Below, piece after piece: positions 26,006-39,700 of a stretch of DNA of 64,000 nucleotides. Every line of letters starts with the position of its first letter. The first letter of the stretch is position 1. This DNA comes from Wyeomyia smithii. Its lineage: Eukaryota; Arthropoda; Insecta; Diptera; Culicidae. A program made the position numbers and the translations under genes. The notes under the pieces are model-generated. The model did not search any database. It saw only the letters and a program-made list of their open reading frames with translations, and was not told where the DNA came from. The stretch spans positions 97,321,485-97,385,484 of the forward strand of contig NC_073695.1 of assembly GCF_029784165.1 (NCBI RefSeq), written 5' to 3'.

Positions 26006-26062
26006 CTGGCGAATGTGCGATAAAATTATAGATAAGAGCTAAGTTTATGCATATCCTCCCTC

Positions 26063-26481
26063 GAAAAAAAAAACGCTTCCCGAGCAGTTGCAATGGTGTG
26101 CGTAATACCAGAGGTAGCTGTCACTTTTTGTTTTGGTCATTATCGCCATTGTCGTTTTGTCGCGCTTGTGCTACTGTACAAAAAATTTGCCAATTTACTG
26201 AAAAATGACGGAATTTAATATTAATTTGCAAGAATATGCATTGGTAGTGAATGATGATAGTACGGTGTACGGGTACGGTGATTTTGACACATTTTTTTTT
26301 TGGTTTTGACACATACCTACGTGTGAATGTGTTAGTGTCTTAAAAACTGCACTCTGTTTTTCGCGGACTGTCCGAGACAGAAAAAGGGTAGTACGGGATA
26401 GTCCGGAAAATGAAAAATAAAACAGTTATAGGACAAAGTGTAGTCCGCGGTGTAGCTACACCGCAAAAACGAAAACGACAT
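26063..26481. mobile_element. Truncated DNA element, family shared with 58.3-58.7 kb
   Basis: Long stretches match 58,292-58,744 in inverse orientation: 'gagcagttgcaatggtgtgcgtaatac', 'ggtagctgtcacttttg', 'gcactctg', 'cgcggactgtcc' and 'gtagctacaccgcaaaaacg'. The right end ends in CGAAAACGACAT as in the other copy. The left terminal piece (about 55-60 bp) is missing and replaced by an A run. Confidence 0.75.
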
Positions 26482-28314
26482 TAGTTGAAAGTAAACTAGC
26501 GAAATATAAACGTCAGTCAACACGTTTCACATGCGATGACGAAAATTCTAAATTTAGAACATCTTGTCATCCTAATCTACGACAAAGGTAATCAAAATAA
26601 TTTACTTGCTGCTAGAATTTAGAAGCAATGCGAATCCGACTGACAGCTCAGATAGCTCAGATTATTTAAAATCACCACTATTATGTTCTGTTCCTCTAAC
26701 CAACATTCCGACGCAGACGTTGCAAATACAAACTTTTGTTGATCAAACTCAGAAATTGCCATTCGTGACAGCCTAATCCGGATAATTGAAGTCCATACAC
26801 GCTGCTCAGATATTCCTTCTGACCGATTTCGTTCGTTGAAATAATATTTATGCTGTTCTCTGGCGCTTTCGACCGCAAACATTTGTTAATAACAATAACA
26901 GAGTGAGTAGCCATTACGACCGCACATTTATGGCATAAATATACGCATTATAAGCGTATACGCGGGCTATAGGGGAAGCAGAAGGAGGTCACTTTATCGG
27001 TTCGGTCTGACTAATAATGACATGTTACGACGCCCAGCTACGAGCTCTGTAGTACAGAGTCTGCACCACAATACGCCACATCGCTTACGGACCACTTTAT
27101 CCAATAATAATGATAATTTGATTTGGTTAGCACCAGTGCATGTACCAATAGTGTACAGCTATGTCATCAGCGTACTTCCGACTTAGTGCTAAATTCTCTA
27201 TCCATGGAACATTTCCTGGATACGCCACTGCGCTGTGCATATGGACGATTGCCGCGAACTGGCCAACTCGATTAAACAGCAAACTCTTGCGACAGGATAA
27301 ATAGGAACCATTATACTTGAGAATATTAAATATTTTTTGCTATAGTAAAAGTACACGTCCAAGTTAATAATAGGTTGTCCTCTACCTCTAGCATAATTGC
27401 ATCAAAATAAAAAAAAAAACAAAACCATTTCGAAACCCGACCCTCAGTGAAATGAGCTAAGCTTTCTTTGAAATTCAATAGCCATTCCATTAAAAAGTAT
27501 GCATGCATACAGATGAAACAGGCCGATTATATCATCACCATAGTTTGAAGTGTGATTAGCTGTGTATCTCATCACAACAATCTACTTCCATCTAATTACA
27601 CTTAGCAACCCAAAACTACGATTAATGCACGTATACATGTTGTGCACATTTTCAATCTAAAGTGTCCTTTTGTCTGAGCAATCAACACGACACGGCACAG
27701 CACACACCCGACACTAGAAGGAGTGTAGCTGCAGTTGCATGAACCCGCCTCCAAGCCCCCTCACTATTTCACCTCATGGTTGGGCTTTACGTCTAGTCAT
27801 GTTTTCTTGGCAGAAAACAGTATTGTATCGCTTAAAAATTAACCATATATAGATATCGACAATTGCTAACCGTGAGCTAGACCTCAGCAATTAGAAATAA
27901 AACAATAAGATTGCCCTGATAGTTGAATGGCAGCAAGCTTTTATTACTTTTTCACCATATGCAGAGGCCACCCACTTGGCTGGTATACTACTATATCAGG
28001 CAGGAAGGAATTTGCATGACAATCAAATGCAAACTTATTCAGCTAATCCTGGCTCCGAGTGAACGGTGAATGATTCAAGAAATGTTTAGTATTAGTTTGT
28101 TGTAGGCGACATCATTGAAAAACTTATCTATGTCGCACCCAACTAAAACCGGTAATACGTGGATACTGTCACTAGGCATATTATTGTTATCAACTAATTT
28201 CTCCTACGTGCATTTTGAGCTGTCGACAACTTTTATCAAGTACTAATGGTTGATACTGTAGGACAGTAGGAAGAAAAAAAAATCATACGGATGAAAAATA
28301 AATCGTTCGTATTA
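26482..28314. other. No gene recognised; unique-looking intergenic DNA
   Basis: No clear transposon ends and no convincing coding sequence. It is the longest stretch of the window without obvious repeat structure apart from an A run at 27,409, and it could hold single-copy regulatory DNA. Confidence 0.4.
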
Positions 28315-28497
28315 TTAATCCGTAAAGACCCGGGACGGACCCTGTTTTTTGAAAATGCTAGTTCTCAGCACTGGAACGGCCGATTTTGGAAAACTTGGAA
28401 TTTTATTCAAGGGGAATAGTCGCTCTAAGTTTTGGTAAAAGTACCACCCCTCTGGACCCCTCCCCGTTTTTGTGAGACGCAAATATGTCTGTGTTTT

Positions 28498-30694
28498 ACC
28501 TTTGTTATACTAAACAAAGGTTATAAAATCGGTCGAAAAACGCAAAATAGATCCAGGGCCCGGAGGGCCGTACCTTATATACCATTCGACTCAGCTCGAC
28601 GAACTGAGCAATGTCTGTTCGTGTGTATGTGTGTGTATGTGTGTGTGTATGTATGTTGTCTGTATGTATGTGCCGCAAAATATTAACGCACCTTTCTTAC
28701 AGAACGCAATATCCGATTTTGATGATCTTATACGTAAACGAAAGCTACTGTGCTACTACCGAGAGGATTTTTGATTAGTGGCTTAGTTCTCAAAATATTG
28801 ATCAAAGAGAATTTTTTACATAAAATATTTAACTTTTAAGGCAAAATGAATGGCATGGAGAGCCATGTGTTATACACCAATCGACTCAGATCGACGAACT
28901 GAACAATTTCTGTATGTATGTGTATGTGTGCTTGTATGTATGTGTGTGTAAATATGTTGTTAATATGTATAGTATATCAGAATCGAAACAAAAAAATTAC
29001 AAAATAAACGCTCATTTTAAAAAACGCATATTCCGATTTTGATGTTCGCATGCTCAAATGAACGCCCTAGAGCTCTTCAAAAACCATACTAAGTGTGAAC
29101 TTTTATTGTTAGCTTGAACTGTAGAAATTTGACCGAAGTATATTTCAGACATGGGATATTTCACTTCTTGGATAATTCATGTCTCTCTCCCTGCTCTCTC
29201 TCCCTGCTCTCTCTACTTCTCTATCCCTCTATTTCTTTTTTATTTTTCGTTTCGCTATTTATTTCTTAAAAGAAAACAACAATCATTGACAACATTGCAT
29301 AATTTTTACACTCGTCGTGGTGTAAAAAAATTACCCTTTAGCTTTCTCTCAAAAATTTGAATTAGATTTTAGTGGAAACTGCAATGCTCACTTAGCTTCT
29401 TTTCTGCCTTGCGAAGCTTCCGTCCTCACTTTCTCTGAAATATATATTAAATTGTACGTTGAACCCATATTTGCGAAGAATAAGAATCTTCTACAGCTTT
29501 CGGGAGCCAAACATTGTAGCAAAATCTGATCTCACAGTGTTCAAAACTAACAAAATTAGCGATGCAGATATTTTGAAAAGTTCTACCAAAGATGTATAGA
29601 CCTATTGACGTACAAATATGTTAGTGCCTGAAAAACTTTTCAGTTGAACACTTATTCTATGTTTTAAATTCAGTTCTGAATATACTTTTCACTCGTCACC
29701 AGGAATCTACAGTTGATGGTGAACGTAATTGGCAAAACAAGGAAAAAGTTTTGAGAAATTGTGAACATCGAGATGCGATGATTTACAGTTTGGATGAAAC
29801 TGAAGCAACTTTACATGGCTATAGACGTTTACTAGTGTGCGCAGGTGAAAAGTTACTTATCTCTATGATAGGATACACTATGGTCATGTAAGATATAAAT
29901 ATAGCTTTCTAATTTAAGACTAAGGGCAATCAAAGTATCCATGTTATTCCGCTTCTCGTTATCGCAGCAAGTTTAGTCTTCATTTCAAATTTTATCATAC
30001 AGCCTAGACCTTCGAAAGGAATAATGTTCTCGACTACACTCTGAAAATCCAAAATTCACAAATCTCGTAAAAAAACCTTCATTTTCAGATAATGCATTTG
30101 AGATAAAATTAAATTGACAACTTTCATGAATAGTTTTTTTCTTGTATAATTTTGAACTATATTTTTTCGAGAGCAGGTTTGTAGAAATTTGCTTCAACTC
30201 GTAAAAAATATAAGATTCTGATTCGTAATTCTAGGTGCTGCGATTTCTAAAAATAAAGCGAAAGTGATACTCAAACCTGGATTATGGGGATTTAAAAAAA
30301 AGAACTGCATTAAACTAACATACATATTTGCTGTTCTAGTATGAAATGAGTATCATTGTTATCTATTACTGTTTCCTCACGTTCGATTATTTCAAGAAAA
30401 AAATTGAGTTGCTTCTAACTAGCATTTAAAAATTGGTTTGTGATAAAAAAAAGCACTCATATACTCCAGTGAAAACATCCATAATATTTGCGAAACCCAC
30501 GTCAAGCTTTATTTCAATGATCGTATTTGGTTGACCTTCTGTAAACTATCTTTTAAATTCGTTTTATTCATTATTGGAATTGGACTTACGTTGGTATACG
30601 ATTTGTGGTTTACTGGTCTAATAAGTATAAAGTAATGGGTAGTTAGTATAACAAAGGTTTCTGCACCACTAGGTGGATTGATTCAGGTTTTTTT
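28498..30694 (+). mobile_element. 2.2 kb insertion in the foldback arm
   Basis: It begins 'acctttgttatactaaacaaagg', a small palindrome, and ends 'ccactaggtggattgattca' plus a T run. Inside is a characteristic 'ccattcgactcagctcgacg' segment followed by (TGTA)/(GTAT) microsatellite, present twice (28,580-28,670 and 28,872-28,960). No intact ORF. The same 3' end is seen at about 2465-2500. The class is not determined. Confidence 0.65.
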
Positions 30695-31015
30695 TTCTAA
30701 TTTTTCAAACAGATTGAGCTAACACTGGGGATTTTCATACGTATCAATTGCTCCATGTATCAAATCATGTCAGGTAGATGAAATATGGTATGTAAGTGTG
30801 AATTTTGGAGTTTCTAAGTTATTTCAGTATAAAATCACAAAACTACGTATTTTTATAGAAATTCAAATAACAAAACCGTTCTTCAAATTTTAAGCTCTAC
30901 ATTTTTGCGGCAAGGTCTCCTGAATCCATACGCGATGAAATATTTATTTAAGCATGCAAACATTTTGAGAAAAACCAGTTTAAATTCACCAAAGTACGTA
31001 TTTTCATGGAAACCT

Positions 31016-32956
31016 TGTAACAGGTACACTTATTGTACCTTAGGTATAATTTGTACATAACTAATTTAAGAAGTAATTTTTTCCAGTTGTATATATAAAA
31101 TATTAAAATCAATATTAAAAGTTAATAGGAACGAACAGATCTGGTAATCACAAACAGTCTAGTTCGACCACTGAAATACATTAGTCGACTGAGGGTACTT
31201 GAACTGGTATAATAAACCAGACGTATTTGAATTAGGCAGCGCCTAAAGATATGCCACCCAGGGGATACGACGTTACGCACTGTGATCCGTGAGGTCTCGA
31301 GAGAAATACTCTTTAAACGGATTAAAGAAACTGCCAGGACCGAATCAAACTCAGAGATTAGAGAGATTAGATTGACATCGTGTCCTCCAAACGCGGGCAA
31401 AGTGGGATGGCAAGATCCAATGAAACCCGTAAGAGCGAGATGCATTGCTCAGGAACGATCTATAGCTAACGAATTTGTCCAACTCGTTCGGAGGTGACGC
31501 ACTTCCTGTAGACCGACTTCGGAAAACTATTTAGCTGAGGGCTCGAGATTTTCTCGTCCATTTGCCAGTAAACCTAATAAGGTATCGGAAGTGTGGCCTT
31601 GCCTCGCGTGTTCGCGATCGTCGAAGTAGGGACAGTTTAACTTGTTAAAATTTTCAAGAGTGCTAATCATCAAGATTCTTTGCAGTGAAATTCAACCTAA
31701 TTAGAAACCTTCGCATAGCTAGGCTAGTTTCGTTTGTGCCAAGAGAAAAAAGGTATAAGAATCTGTGCGTGTAGGGAAGTGCGTGTCTTAATCCTCGCCG
31801 AACAGCCGTTCGACGGCTTTCTTTCTTCAATATAGCCAATCGACCACCGCCACAATTTTTCCGTTGGGTTTACCGTGCGCAAATTCCGCCCAACCATCAT
31901 CGGGGCCAGAAAGGGCCGCGCCGTAACCATCGCGCCCACATCAGACGATCATCGAGATACAGGCGAATTCACAGGATCCTCCCCACTCTACTAGGTGGCT
32001 CAGAATAGCACCAGCAGCAAGCAACGCGTGCCGAAGCAGAGAACCTCATCGCATCGTTGCTGCCCATCATTCGCCGTACCACACGCTGTAAGGCACAGCC
32101 AGAGGTATTCCCCCAACAAACAATTGCTACAGGCCTGTAAGTACTCATTTGAGCTCATTTATTATTCAATTGTCCGTGTGCACATGTGACCGACGGTCAG
32201 AGAACGTCGCCAGATTGAACGTACATATATATTCAAATGACGAAATTTGTTCGCTGCTGTGATTGCATGCAGGCGATTTGGCAAACGCTTTGTTAAGCGA
32301 TAGACAATGGTCCGGTAGATCAGTAAAGACACGCACAGATAGGATAGGGAAAGGAAAGATGATAAAAATCGAGAGTTACTAGAATAAGATTGTGATTCAG
32401 CTAGAATAACCATGTGTAAATTATTTCTTGCAAATATTACCTAATGCCTCCCTATTTCGCTGTGTAGTTTTTTTTGGTGATTAGCCCTCCTGAAAAGATT
32501 TCTGCTCGCGCGTATCGTTTCGGTTTGAGCCTATGCTTGCGAACTTCACTTCGAAGGGCGACCACGTGACCACTGCCGTATTTGCGTATGCCGACAAGAG
32601 GGGGAAAACTCCCATGATGTTCAAGAAAAGCTTTTAGGGAAAGCTTGCTTTCGGATGAGAAGGGTGAATCCGTGAATGATGGTCGTGAGAGTCTAGTGAG
32701 ATCTAGTAAGTCTAGTGAGGGGGGGAAGTTGGGGACAGCCGGACCGCTTTGACGCGTTTGAACAAGCACCTACCTGAGGTTAGGTCTCATACCGGGCAAT
32801 TAAACATTGGTGAGCGATCCTCATTCGAGGTGGCGCTTAAATCGCTCATTTTTACGGTCAAGTGCGGAATGGAAATCCCTGGCGTTAGCTCTGAATAACG
32901 TTTGGAACTTAAGTACGCCATCGTCGCTAGACGATGTTGGCGTGCTACATTTGGCG
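31016..32956 (+). mobile_element. 1.9 kb LTR-like insertion in the foldback arm
   Basis: The boundaries are set by where the foldback arm breaks and resumes. The insert begins TTGTAACAGG and ends CTACATTTGGCG. A TGT...ACA outline, GC-rich untranslated-leader-like middle (31,780-32,120) and 'attaaacattggtgagcg' near 32,804 resemble an LTR and primer-binding region. No gag/pol is present and no 4-6 bp duplication could be identified, so this is a tentative solo-LTR or truncated element. Confidence 0.45.
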
Positions 32957-34337
32957 TGATTTTCTCAGTCTCCCAAGGTAGTTTTCAACTTAGCTCTCAA
33001 ATTTTCAAGCTCTATATTTTTAGGGTAACGTCTTCTGAATCCAAAGATGGTGAAAGATTTTTTCTTACATGCACAGATTTGGAGAAAATCAAGTTTTCAT
33101 AAGAACTCGTACTTTAGTGAATTCAAACTCGTTTTTCTTTAAATCTGTGCATGCTAGAATAAATCTTTCACCATCTTTGGCATCAGAAGACGTTACTCAA
33201 GAAATATAGAGCTTGAAAATTGAAGAGCTAAGTTGAAACCTACTGTGGGAGACTGAGAAAATCAGGTTTCCATTAAAATACGTACTTTAGTGAATTTAAA
33301 CTCGTTTTTCTCAAAATATTTGCATGCTTAAGTAAATATTTTATCGCGTATTGATTCAGGAGACCTTACTTCAAAAATGTAGAGCTTAAAATTTGAAGAA
33401 CGATTTTATTATTTGATTTTTTATGAAAACACGTAGTTTTGTGATTTTGTACTAAAAAAATTTAGAAATTTACTATTACATACCATATTTCATCTACCTG
33501 ACATAATTTGATACATTGAGCAATTAATACGTATGAAAATTCCCAGTGTTTGCTCAATCTGTTTGAAAAATTAGAACAAAACACGACATATTTGCGTCTT
33601 ACGAAACGGGGAGGGGTCCAGAGGGTTGGCATTTTTGCCAAAACTTAGAGCAACTATTCCCCTTGAATAAAATTCCAAGTTTTCCCAAATCGGCCGTTCC
33701 AGTGCTGAGAACAAGCATTTTCAAAAAACAAGTTCCGTCCCGGGTCTATACGGGTTAAACACGTGCTTTTTCGCGCAGGGCGTCGTCCCGTATAGAAAAG
33801 AAATTTGCTGTAGTCTTTCGTAGGTCCGTCTTACCAGCACAGCCGATCCTTTTCATATGCACGTTGTGAAATAGTGGATTTTCAAGACTGTTTTTAGTTT
33901 AGTGAAAACTAATGTAAAATCATTCTAAAAAGGAAAGGTTTGCATTATTTTATAAAAAGCATTAGTGAATGTCGAATATTATGAATATCGTTGGTAGAAA
34001 TGATGTGTTTTAAGCAGAATATGATTACCTTAGGGTAGCCGTCTTGCCCGTTGTTCCCCTATGGGTATTGGCACTTGTTTTAAAACATATGTTATAATGT
34101 TATATTGCTCGGATGAAAAACAATGTCAGCTGGCATATTTTTTTTCGTTAATACTGGTTCACCTCATTGAAATTTCGGTACAAATTATTACCGAGCAATC
34201 TAGTTTTCTGATGATATGGGGGGTGGGGGCAAGACGGACATGTTAAGGAAACAGCAAATTTTTACGTGTGGAACAACATACTTTTTGGGACCTCAACCCC
34301 TTAGATTATAGGTTGACACAAGCACTTCGATGCATAG

Positions 34338-35427
34338 TAGGGGAGAATTGTACAAAACGCACCAGTTAAGCATTTTCGCGTTTTACAGCGCTTCAAATAA
34401 TTTCAAAGTGACATTTAACGTGTAGGATGATTGTAGGATCTATTTATTGTATGTTTATGACAAAGTTTATTATAAAATACTCGATTTCAAGGTCTTTTTT
34501 GGTAAAAATTACTATTGCCGACAAACAAGCCCGTGTCCAAAACGCACCACAACAAAGGTCAGTATGCTCCAAAGCAGTAGGCTAATATGCCGCTAGCAGA
34601 ATTCAGCACGCGAAGTGAGAAGCGCTTGAAGTCTCGAAAGTAAAATCAAAAATAATGGAACATGCTCTAAGTTGTCAAGCAATCTCCTGCAAGCTCTTCG
34701 TAGTGCATTCTGCCCCAATTCAATTTTGATTGTTGTTGAAGTTGACGAAAATTATTGAAATAATTTGAAATATTCATAGTACACTAAGGTCGCTTTTTAC
34801 GCGGTTTTTTTACGCGGATTCCGGAATTTACGCGGTTTTTTTACGCGGATTCCGGAATTTACGCGGATTCGGGAGTTTACGCGTTTTTTTTTACGCGGAT
34901 TCCGGAATTTACGCGATATTTTTTGCCCGGATTTCGGTTCCCCTTCACTCGGAATGCAAAATTAACGATGGTTTTTTTTTACGCGGATTCCGGAATTTAC
35001 GCGGTATTTTTTACGCGGATTCCGGAATTTACGCGGGTTTTTTTACGCGGATTCCGGAATTTACGCGGTTTTTTTTACGCGGCACGTATCCCCGCGTAAA
35101 AAGCAGCTTTAGTGTATTATAAACTCCAAAAGTGTAAAGGTTAGAGGAACCATAGTTTTTTGTATTATTTACAAGTCAGTTAATCATAAAAGCTTAAAGA
35201 AAATTCATCTATAATTACATGTTGGACAGAGTCACAGCCAATTGCACAGTTTTTTGAGTATTTCAGTCATTATGGCACACGTGTTTGTATGAGAACTGTA
35301 GAGAAGCTGGGTTTTTATAAGAAAAGCGAAGAATTTCGTAATAAAAAGCCACATGTGTAAGTTTTTTGGGGAATTATTAGCATGAGCCATCTTACCCAAC
35401 TGGTGCGTCTTGTACGGTTCTCCCCTA
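34338..35427. mobile_element. TIR DNA element, about 1.1 kb
   Basis: The left end TAGGGGAGAATTGTACAAAA and the next bases 'cgcaccagtt' are mirrored at the right by 'aactggtgcgtcttgtacgg' and TTCTCCCCTA. No coding capacity. It contains the TA-flanked array MITE, which therefore inserted later. Confidence 0.75.
34782..35114. mobile_element. TA-flanked MITE filled with a 'ttacgcggattccggaattt' tandem array
   Basis: The terminal inverted repeats are CACTAAGGTCGCTTTTTACG at the left and its counterpart ending AGCAGCTTTAGTG at the right. TA lies on both sides (34,780-81 and 35,115-16), as in mariner-type targeting. The interior is 8-9 imperfect copies of a roughly 32 bp unit, 'ttttttacgcggattccggaatttacgcgg'-like, of which a 10 bp part is itself palindromic (attccggaat). 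The unit resembles the element's own terminus, suggesting the array grew from the TIR. Confidence 0.85.
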
Positions 35428-36707
35428 TTTGGTTTTGCAATTGAAACCCGTTCTATTTCTTGAAACAATAAAAAGTTGATTGCAAAATTCGTTTTTTCTG
35501 AGTGTGCGGGTGAAACGGACAGGTGGTGTGGGTAAGACGGACATGTTAAGGATATTAGCAATAGACGACGAGTTCAGCTTTTTTAATGTTATGAATGTTA
35601 ATTCGTGTTAAAAACGTGACACGCAAACACACATGAAAGATATTTTGAACGTTTTTGATGATTCTGGTCCGGAACAGGGTTCCGGAGGGTCATTCTGTAT
35701 CAGTTTTCAGAGGTAATTTCCATATTATCAAACAGAATAGTTTTCTGAAACAACAATAGTTATTTATTATGCATAGAATTAAATTTTGAACCATTATCAA
35801 TTACAGACAGAAGTTTTAAATGGAACAGAAAAAAAAACAAAATTCAGTTTATGCAATCCGCTTCTTCGAAGTGGTCATAGGGATGCTGTTATTTTATCGC
35901 GGTAGCACGAACCGACATTTCACAGTCTACTTCGTGTCTAACAGCGGCCAGTTGACTTTCGGCGCACGTTTGACGGGTGCAATCGAGGCACACCTTAATT
36001 TGATGGAAATAATACTATAAACACTGTCCATCTTACCACCAGTACACAAAATTGTCAAACACTCATAGTTTTTCAATAATAACATACTTTACCTGTATCT
36101 CTTCACGTATAGGTCAGGTATGCTTTAAATAACCGGAAAAAGGACCAACACCGAAAAATAAAAAGGGAAATTGAGGAGAAAAATCTTATTTTCGGACATG
36201 CAAAAATTACCTTCGCACGCGAACTCGTAGCCTATTTTCAAAATTCGTTAATTTTCTGCACATTTGACAGATGTAAACATTGGAAAGGTAGTTCGACATC
36301 AACTAACTTGGTGAAAAGGTGGTCGGGGCAATTTTACAAAAAAAAAACGTTAAGCGTTGGAACAAGTCACATGTCCGTTTTACCCACCCTGTCCGTCTTA
36401 CCCCCATCCCCCTACTAAGATCATAGTCAACCACTTCTAATACAAAAACCAGACGCCATTCTAAGACATTCCCAATTGGGAATACAAGTTTACTAACGCA
36501 TGAGAACCCAACGCTATATGCAGCCATTTACTGCTAAATGGGAATGAATGTAATCGTATAATAAACTCAAAAAATAAGCATCTAGGTATATCAGTGAACT
36601 TTACTTTCGAAAAGTTTATTGCAAATACAGCTCACTGCCAGTATGCCCCTTACATGACTAAGACAAGATAATCACACGAAGACAAACATTTAATTGAAAC
36701 TAATATC

Positions 36708-39700
36708 CTATTTTTTATGCTTAATGATAGGAAAATACCGATGACATGAGAAATCAAACTCTGGTGGTGCCTTCGACTGTCGATTCAACCCACTAGCCAG
36801 CAGATTCATCATCACGAAATTCATTTTGGCTACCTTTACTATCTCGTGCCACTGAAACGAACCGAGACACAGTGTTAAATAAAATAACACATCTGCAATC
36901 TTGAAAGTTACTCACCTCTTCATCCGGATTAGGATACGATTCCAACAATACACGAGCATCGTGAAAATGCTTGGCAGCCGATGAGTAAAGTTCTTCTGCC
37001 GGAGATTTGAGCATATACGATTTCATTAGCTTGAAATCAGCGTACGCCATCGGAGGAGGCGTTGATAGAGTTGCGAAAGGCGCGAATCGATGCTCAAAGC
37101 GAACCTTTTCGTTATCGAACATAGGAAGCGGCTCTGGAATTCGTTCTTCGCCTATGAAACCACCAAGTGCCTTATAATAACCTCCACACATATGCTGCAT
37201 TGCTTGATAGAAGATGTTTTCTTTGGCGTCGGTTTTTCCCTTTCGTTTTTTCACTTTTGGCTTTTTCTGATTTCCTTTAGCCCCTTTCGGGTCCGGGACG
37301 TAATCCTGTTCTACCAAGAATGTATCGGCACGAGTCAAGGCTGAGACAATCCAGCCGAACAGGAACTGATACAGATACCAGAAAATGTAGAGATACTCAT
37401 GCACTGAGTATAGTTCCAACTCCAGTCCCGAGAGCAGGAAGAACGACATCGCGCGCAAACAGTGATACAGTACCCACGTTCCGAAGCAAGCTAGATGTTG
37501 CCGAGGGTTTTCGTTTTTCATCGAAAGTGAGTGCAGATAGGCGTCGACTCGTTCAGCTTCATCCTGCAGATTGGCAAAGTTGGACAGCATAATACCTAAT
37601 TTATCTCGTTGTCTGGCCCGATTGTAGCCGCAAATTTCGAACAGTACGCAAAACGTGTGCTCATTGTAGGCGAAGAAAGAGTCCACGCAATTGCAAGCCT
37701 TTAAAACAGAAAGGAGAGTTATTGATACTCGTTCTATGTGGTCTTGTAGGAGATACTTACAGCGGGATTGTTAAAAAGAGGATTGTCAGGCAGTAGAACG
37801 GGTGGTGCAATGAATGCTTTGGCGGATTCTTTCAAGACTTCGGTTAGCTTCTTGGTCCCGAAAACCATATCGTGCGATGGTAAATACAAGGCTTGCAGAA
37901 TACGCCGTGACAACAGGCAGGGCACGTACTTCTTGCTGAAGTCCATGAAGAAGTTCTATGTGCACAGAAAGATTAGAAAACAAAATTAAACTATAGATTA
38001 TTATTAAATTTAGTGCAATCGAACTTAGACGGAAAAAGAGTGCGAAGAAGTGCTTTCATTCTCAGAATAAAAAAATCGTTGGCAAAAAAATTAGCTTTGT
38101 TATTAAAAAATGCTTTGGCCTTTGTAATCGCCGTAGAATAACGTCAGCTTGTAGTACATTCTTCACCTCCACAGTGATTTTAAACATCCGTGTGCTGGGG
38201 AGCCGGGGTAGATATTTTCGTATGGCCCTTCGTTCTTAAAACATTTAGAGGCAACAAAATTTCAAAATTGCTAGATGGCTTAACGCTTCGCTGCACTGAA
38301 ACAAGTCGACATATATTCTCTATTAAATTTGTCCAATGAATTTAACGTACCAAACGGTCTCCTAATTTTATATGATTCCATCCATTTGTAAATTAAATGT
38401 GATACAATAATTTTAACGAATCGCACAATGGAATAATAATTATCGGATTTAAACATCCATTTTATTTGAAATTCATTTACGTCTAGCATGTGCCGTAAAA
38501 ATTTAAATTTACAGGTAACATTGCGGAATACATTTCATAAAGTAGGTATATAAAACCGTCATGTATCGAAACCAACATATAAATCTTATTGATAAATCCA
38601 TTAAAAACACATGTCGCTGTGACTTTTTGTCAGTTTAGCTTGTGAAGTTTTGTTTTGACGTTTGGATTTGGTATCGAATAATCCAGATTGTTATTCAAAA
38701 TGGCTACACCACGAGAAGACGGCGTCTTATTGAGCGATTGGAAGGATATTTTCTTATCTCCAATGGGTAAGTTATTTTTTTTTACTTTATTTGAGTTAAA
38801 ACTTACATAGATATTCACAACTATAGATCACACCGAAGAAATTGGCACTTATATAATCGTAGGGCAAACAACGAACAGACCATTGGAACTCGGATCAAGT
38901 GGCCAACGTTGAACCGGTAATTTCTTTTTTATTAATCATTTGTCAGGAAGTCGGTAGTGAAATCTCTCGAAAGTTGTGATTGCCACTGACCGACGTAATT
39001 CATTTTTGCTTTAATTTATAGAATTATAGGATTTATAGGACAGTCAACAATCAAGTACAAATTTCTTAAAATAAATATTATTTTTATAATAAATTCTTGT
39101 ATCCTTTATAAAAAAAAGCACTTCGATTTGTTTTCATGTACATATCATATGAAAGAAACAGTCCCTTTAGTGAAGTTATTTCTATAGGATAATAACACGA
39201 AATGCATGAGTTTTTCCGATGAAATTGTTATTATATGCCAAGATATAAACTATGGCATTTCCAATGAGTCTAATGAATTATTTGTTCGTTAGTTTTTAAA
39301 GGATTTTCTTATCTATTTTAAAAGCTTGGTAGTAATGAGAGTCTATCAGACGATCCTATGAAGAATGCATGACACATTTCCGATCACATCGTTTTAATTG
39401 GAAGTTCTAATAGTGCAAATTTATAACACTCCCATATAATATGAATAGGGGAGATTATTTCAGTGTGGAAGGTGACGAGCAAAAAAAAGGTTTTCACTCT
39501 GTCTTCCCGTCTATCATGTTAGGCCCAGGACTAAGGGGGACCCTCGAGTCGGGGGCCCAAGGCATTGCCCTTCGTAAATCCGGGCCTGCAATAGGTTTTT
39601 GGACCACCGCGAGAACGTTCTATAAGGAAAATTTTTTTCTTTTTAGATTTTTGACGTAGGACTACGTCTTTGTTTTCTATACTAGATTACATTTCGTGAA

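Larger units (their letters stand above)
28315..33759. mobile_element. Composite foldback element, left arm split by two later insertions
   Basis: The right arm (33,108-33,759) is continuous. Its inverse copy on the left is in three pieces: 28,315-28,497, 30,695-31,015 and 32,957-33,102. Paired landmarks are 'gacccgggacgga' with 'tccgtcccgggtc', 'gtcaggtagatgaaatatgg' with its complement, and 'gcatgcaaacattttgagaaaaac' with its complement. Both ends pair around 'aagacccggg' / 'cccgggtct'. Removing the two inserts leaves an element of about 1.3 kb with arms of about 650 bp and a very short loop at 33,103-33,107. Confidence 0.85.
33760..36700. repeat. Nested transposon remnants marked by 'aagacggacatgtt' motifs
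   Basis: The motif 'gtaagacggacatgttaagg' or its variants occurs at about 34,233 and 35,532, and inversely at 36,360-36,405 (with 'ccgtcttacccccatcccc'), outlining a decayed TIR element. Inside it lie the TIR element at 34,338-35,427 and the array MITE. No transposase ORF is recognisable. Confidence 0.55.

Noticed and set aside
36793..37686. Single-exon 297-codon gene
   Set aside because: It is exon 7 of NAA35 read through its donor into intron 7; the true 3' exon is 36,851-36,708 in another frame.
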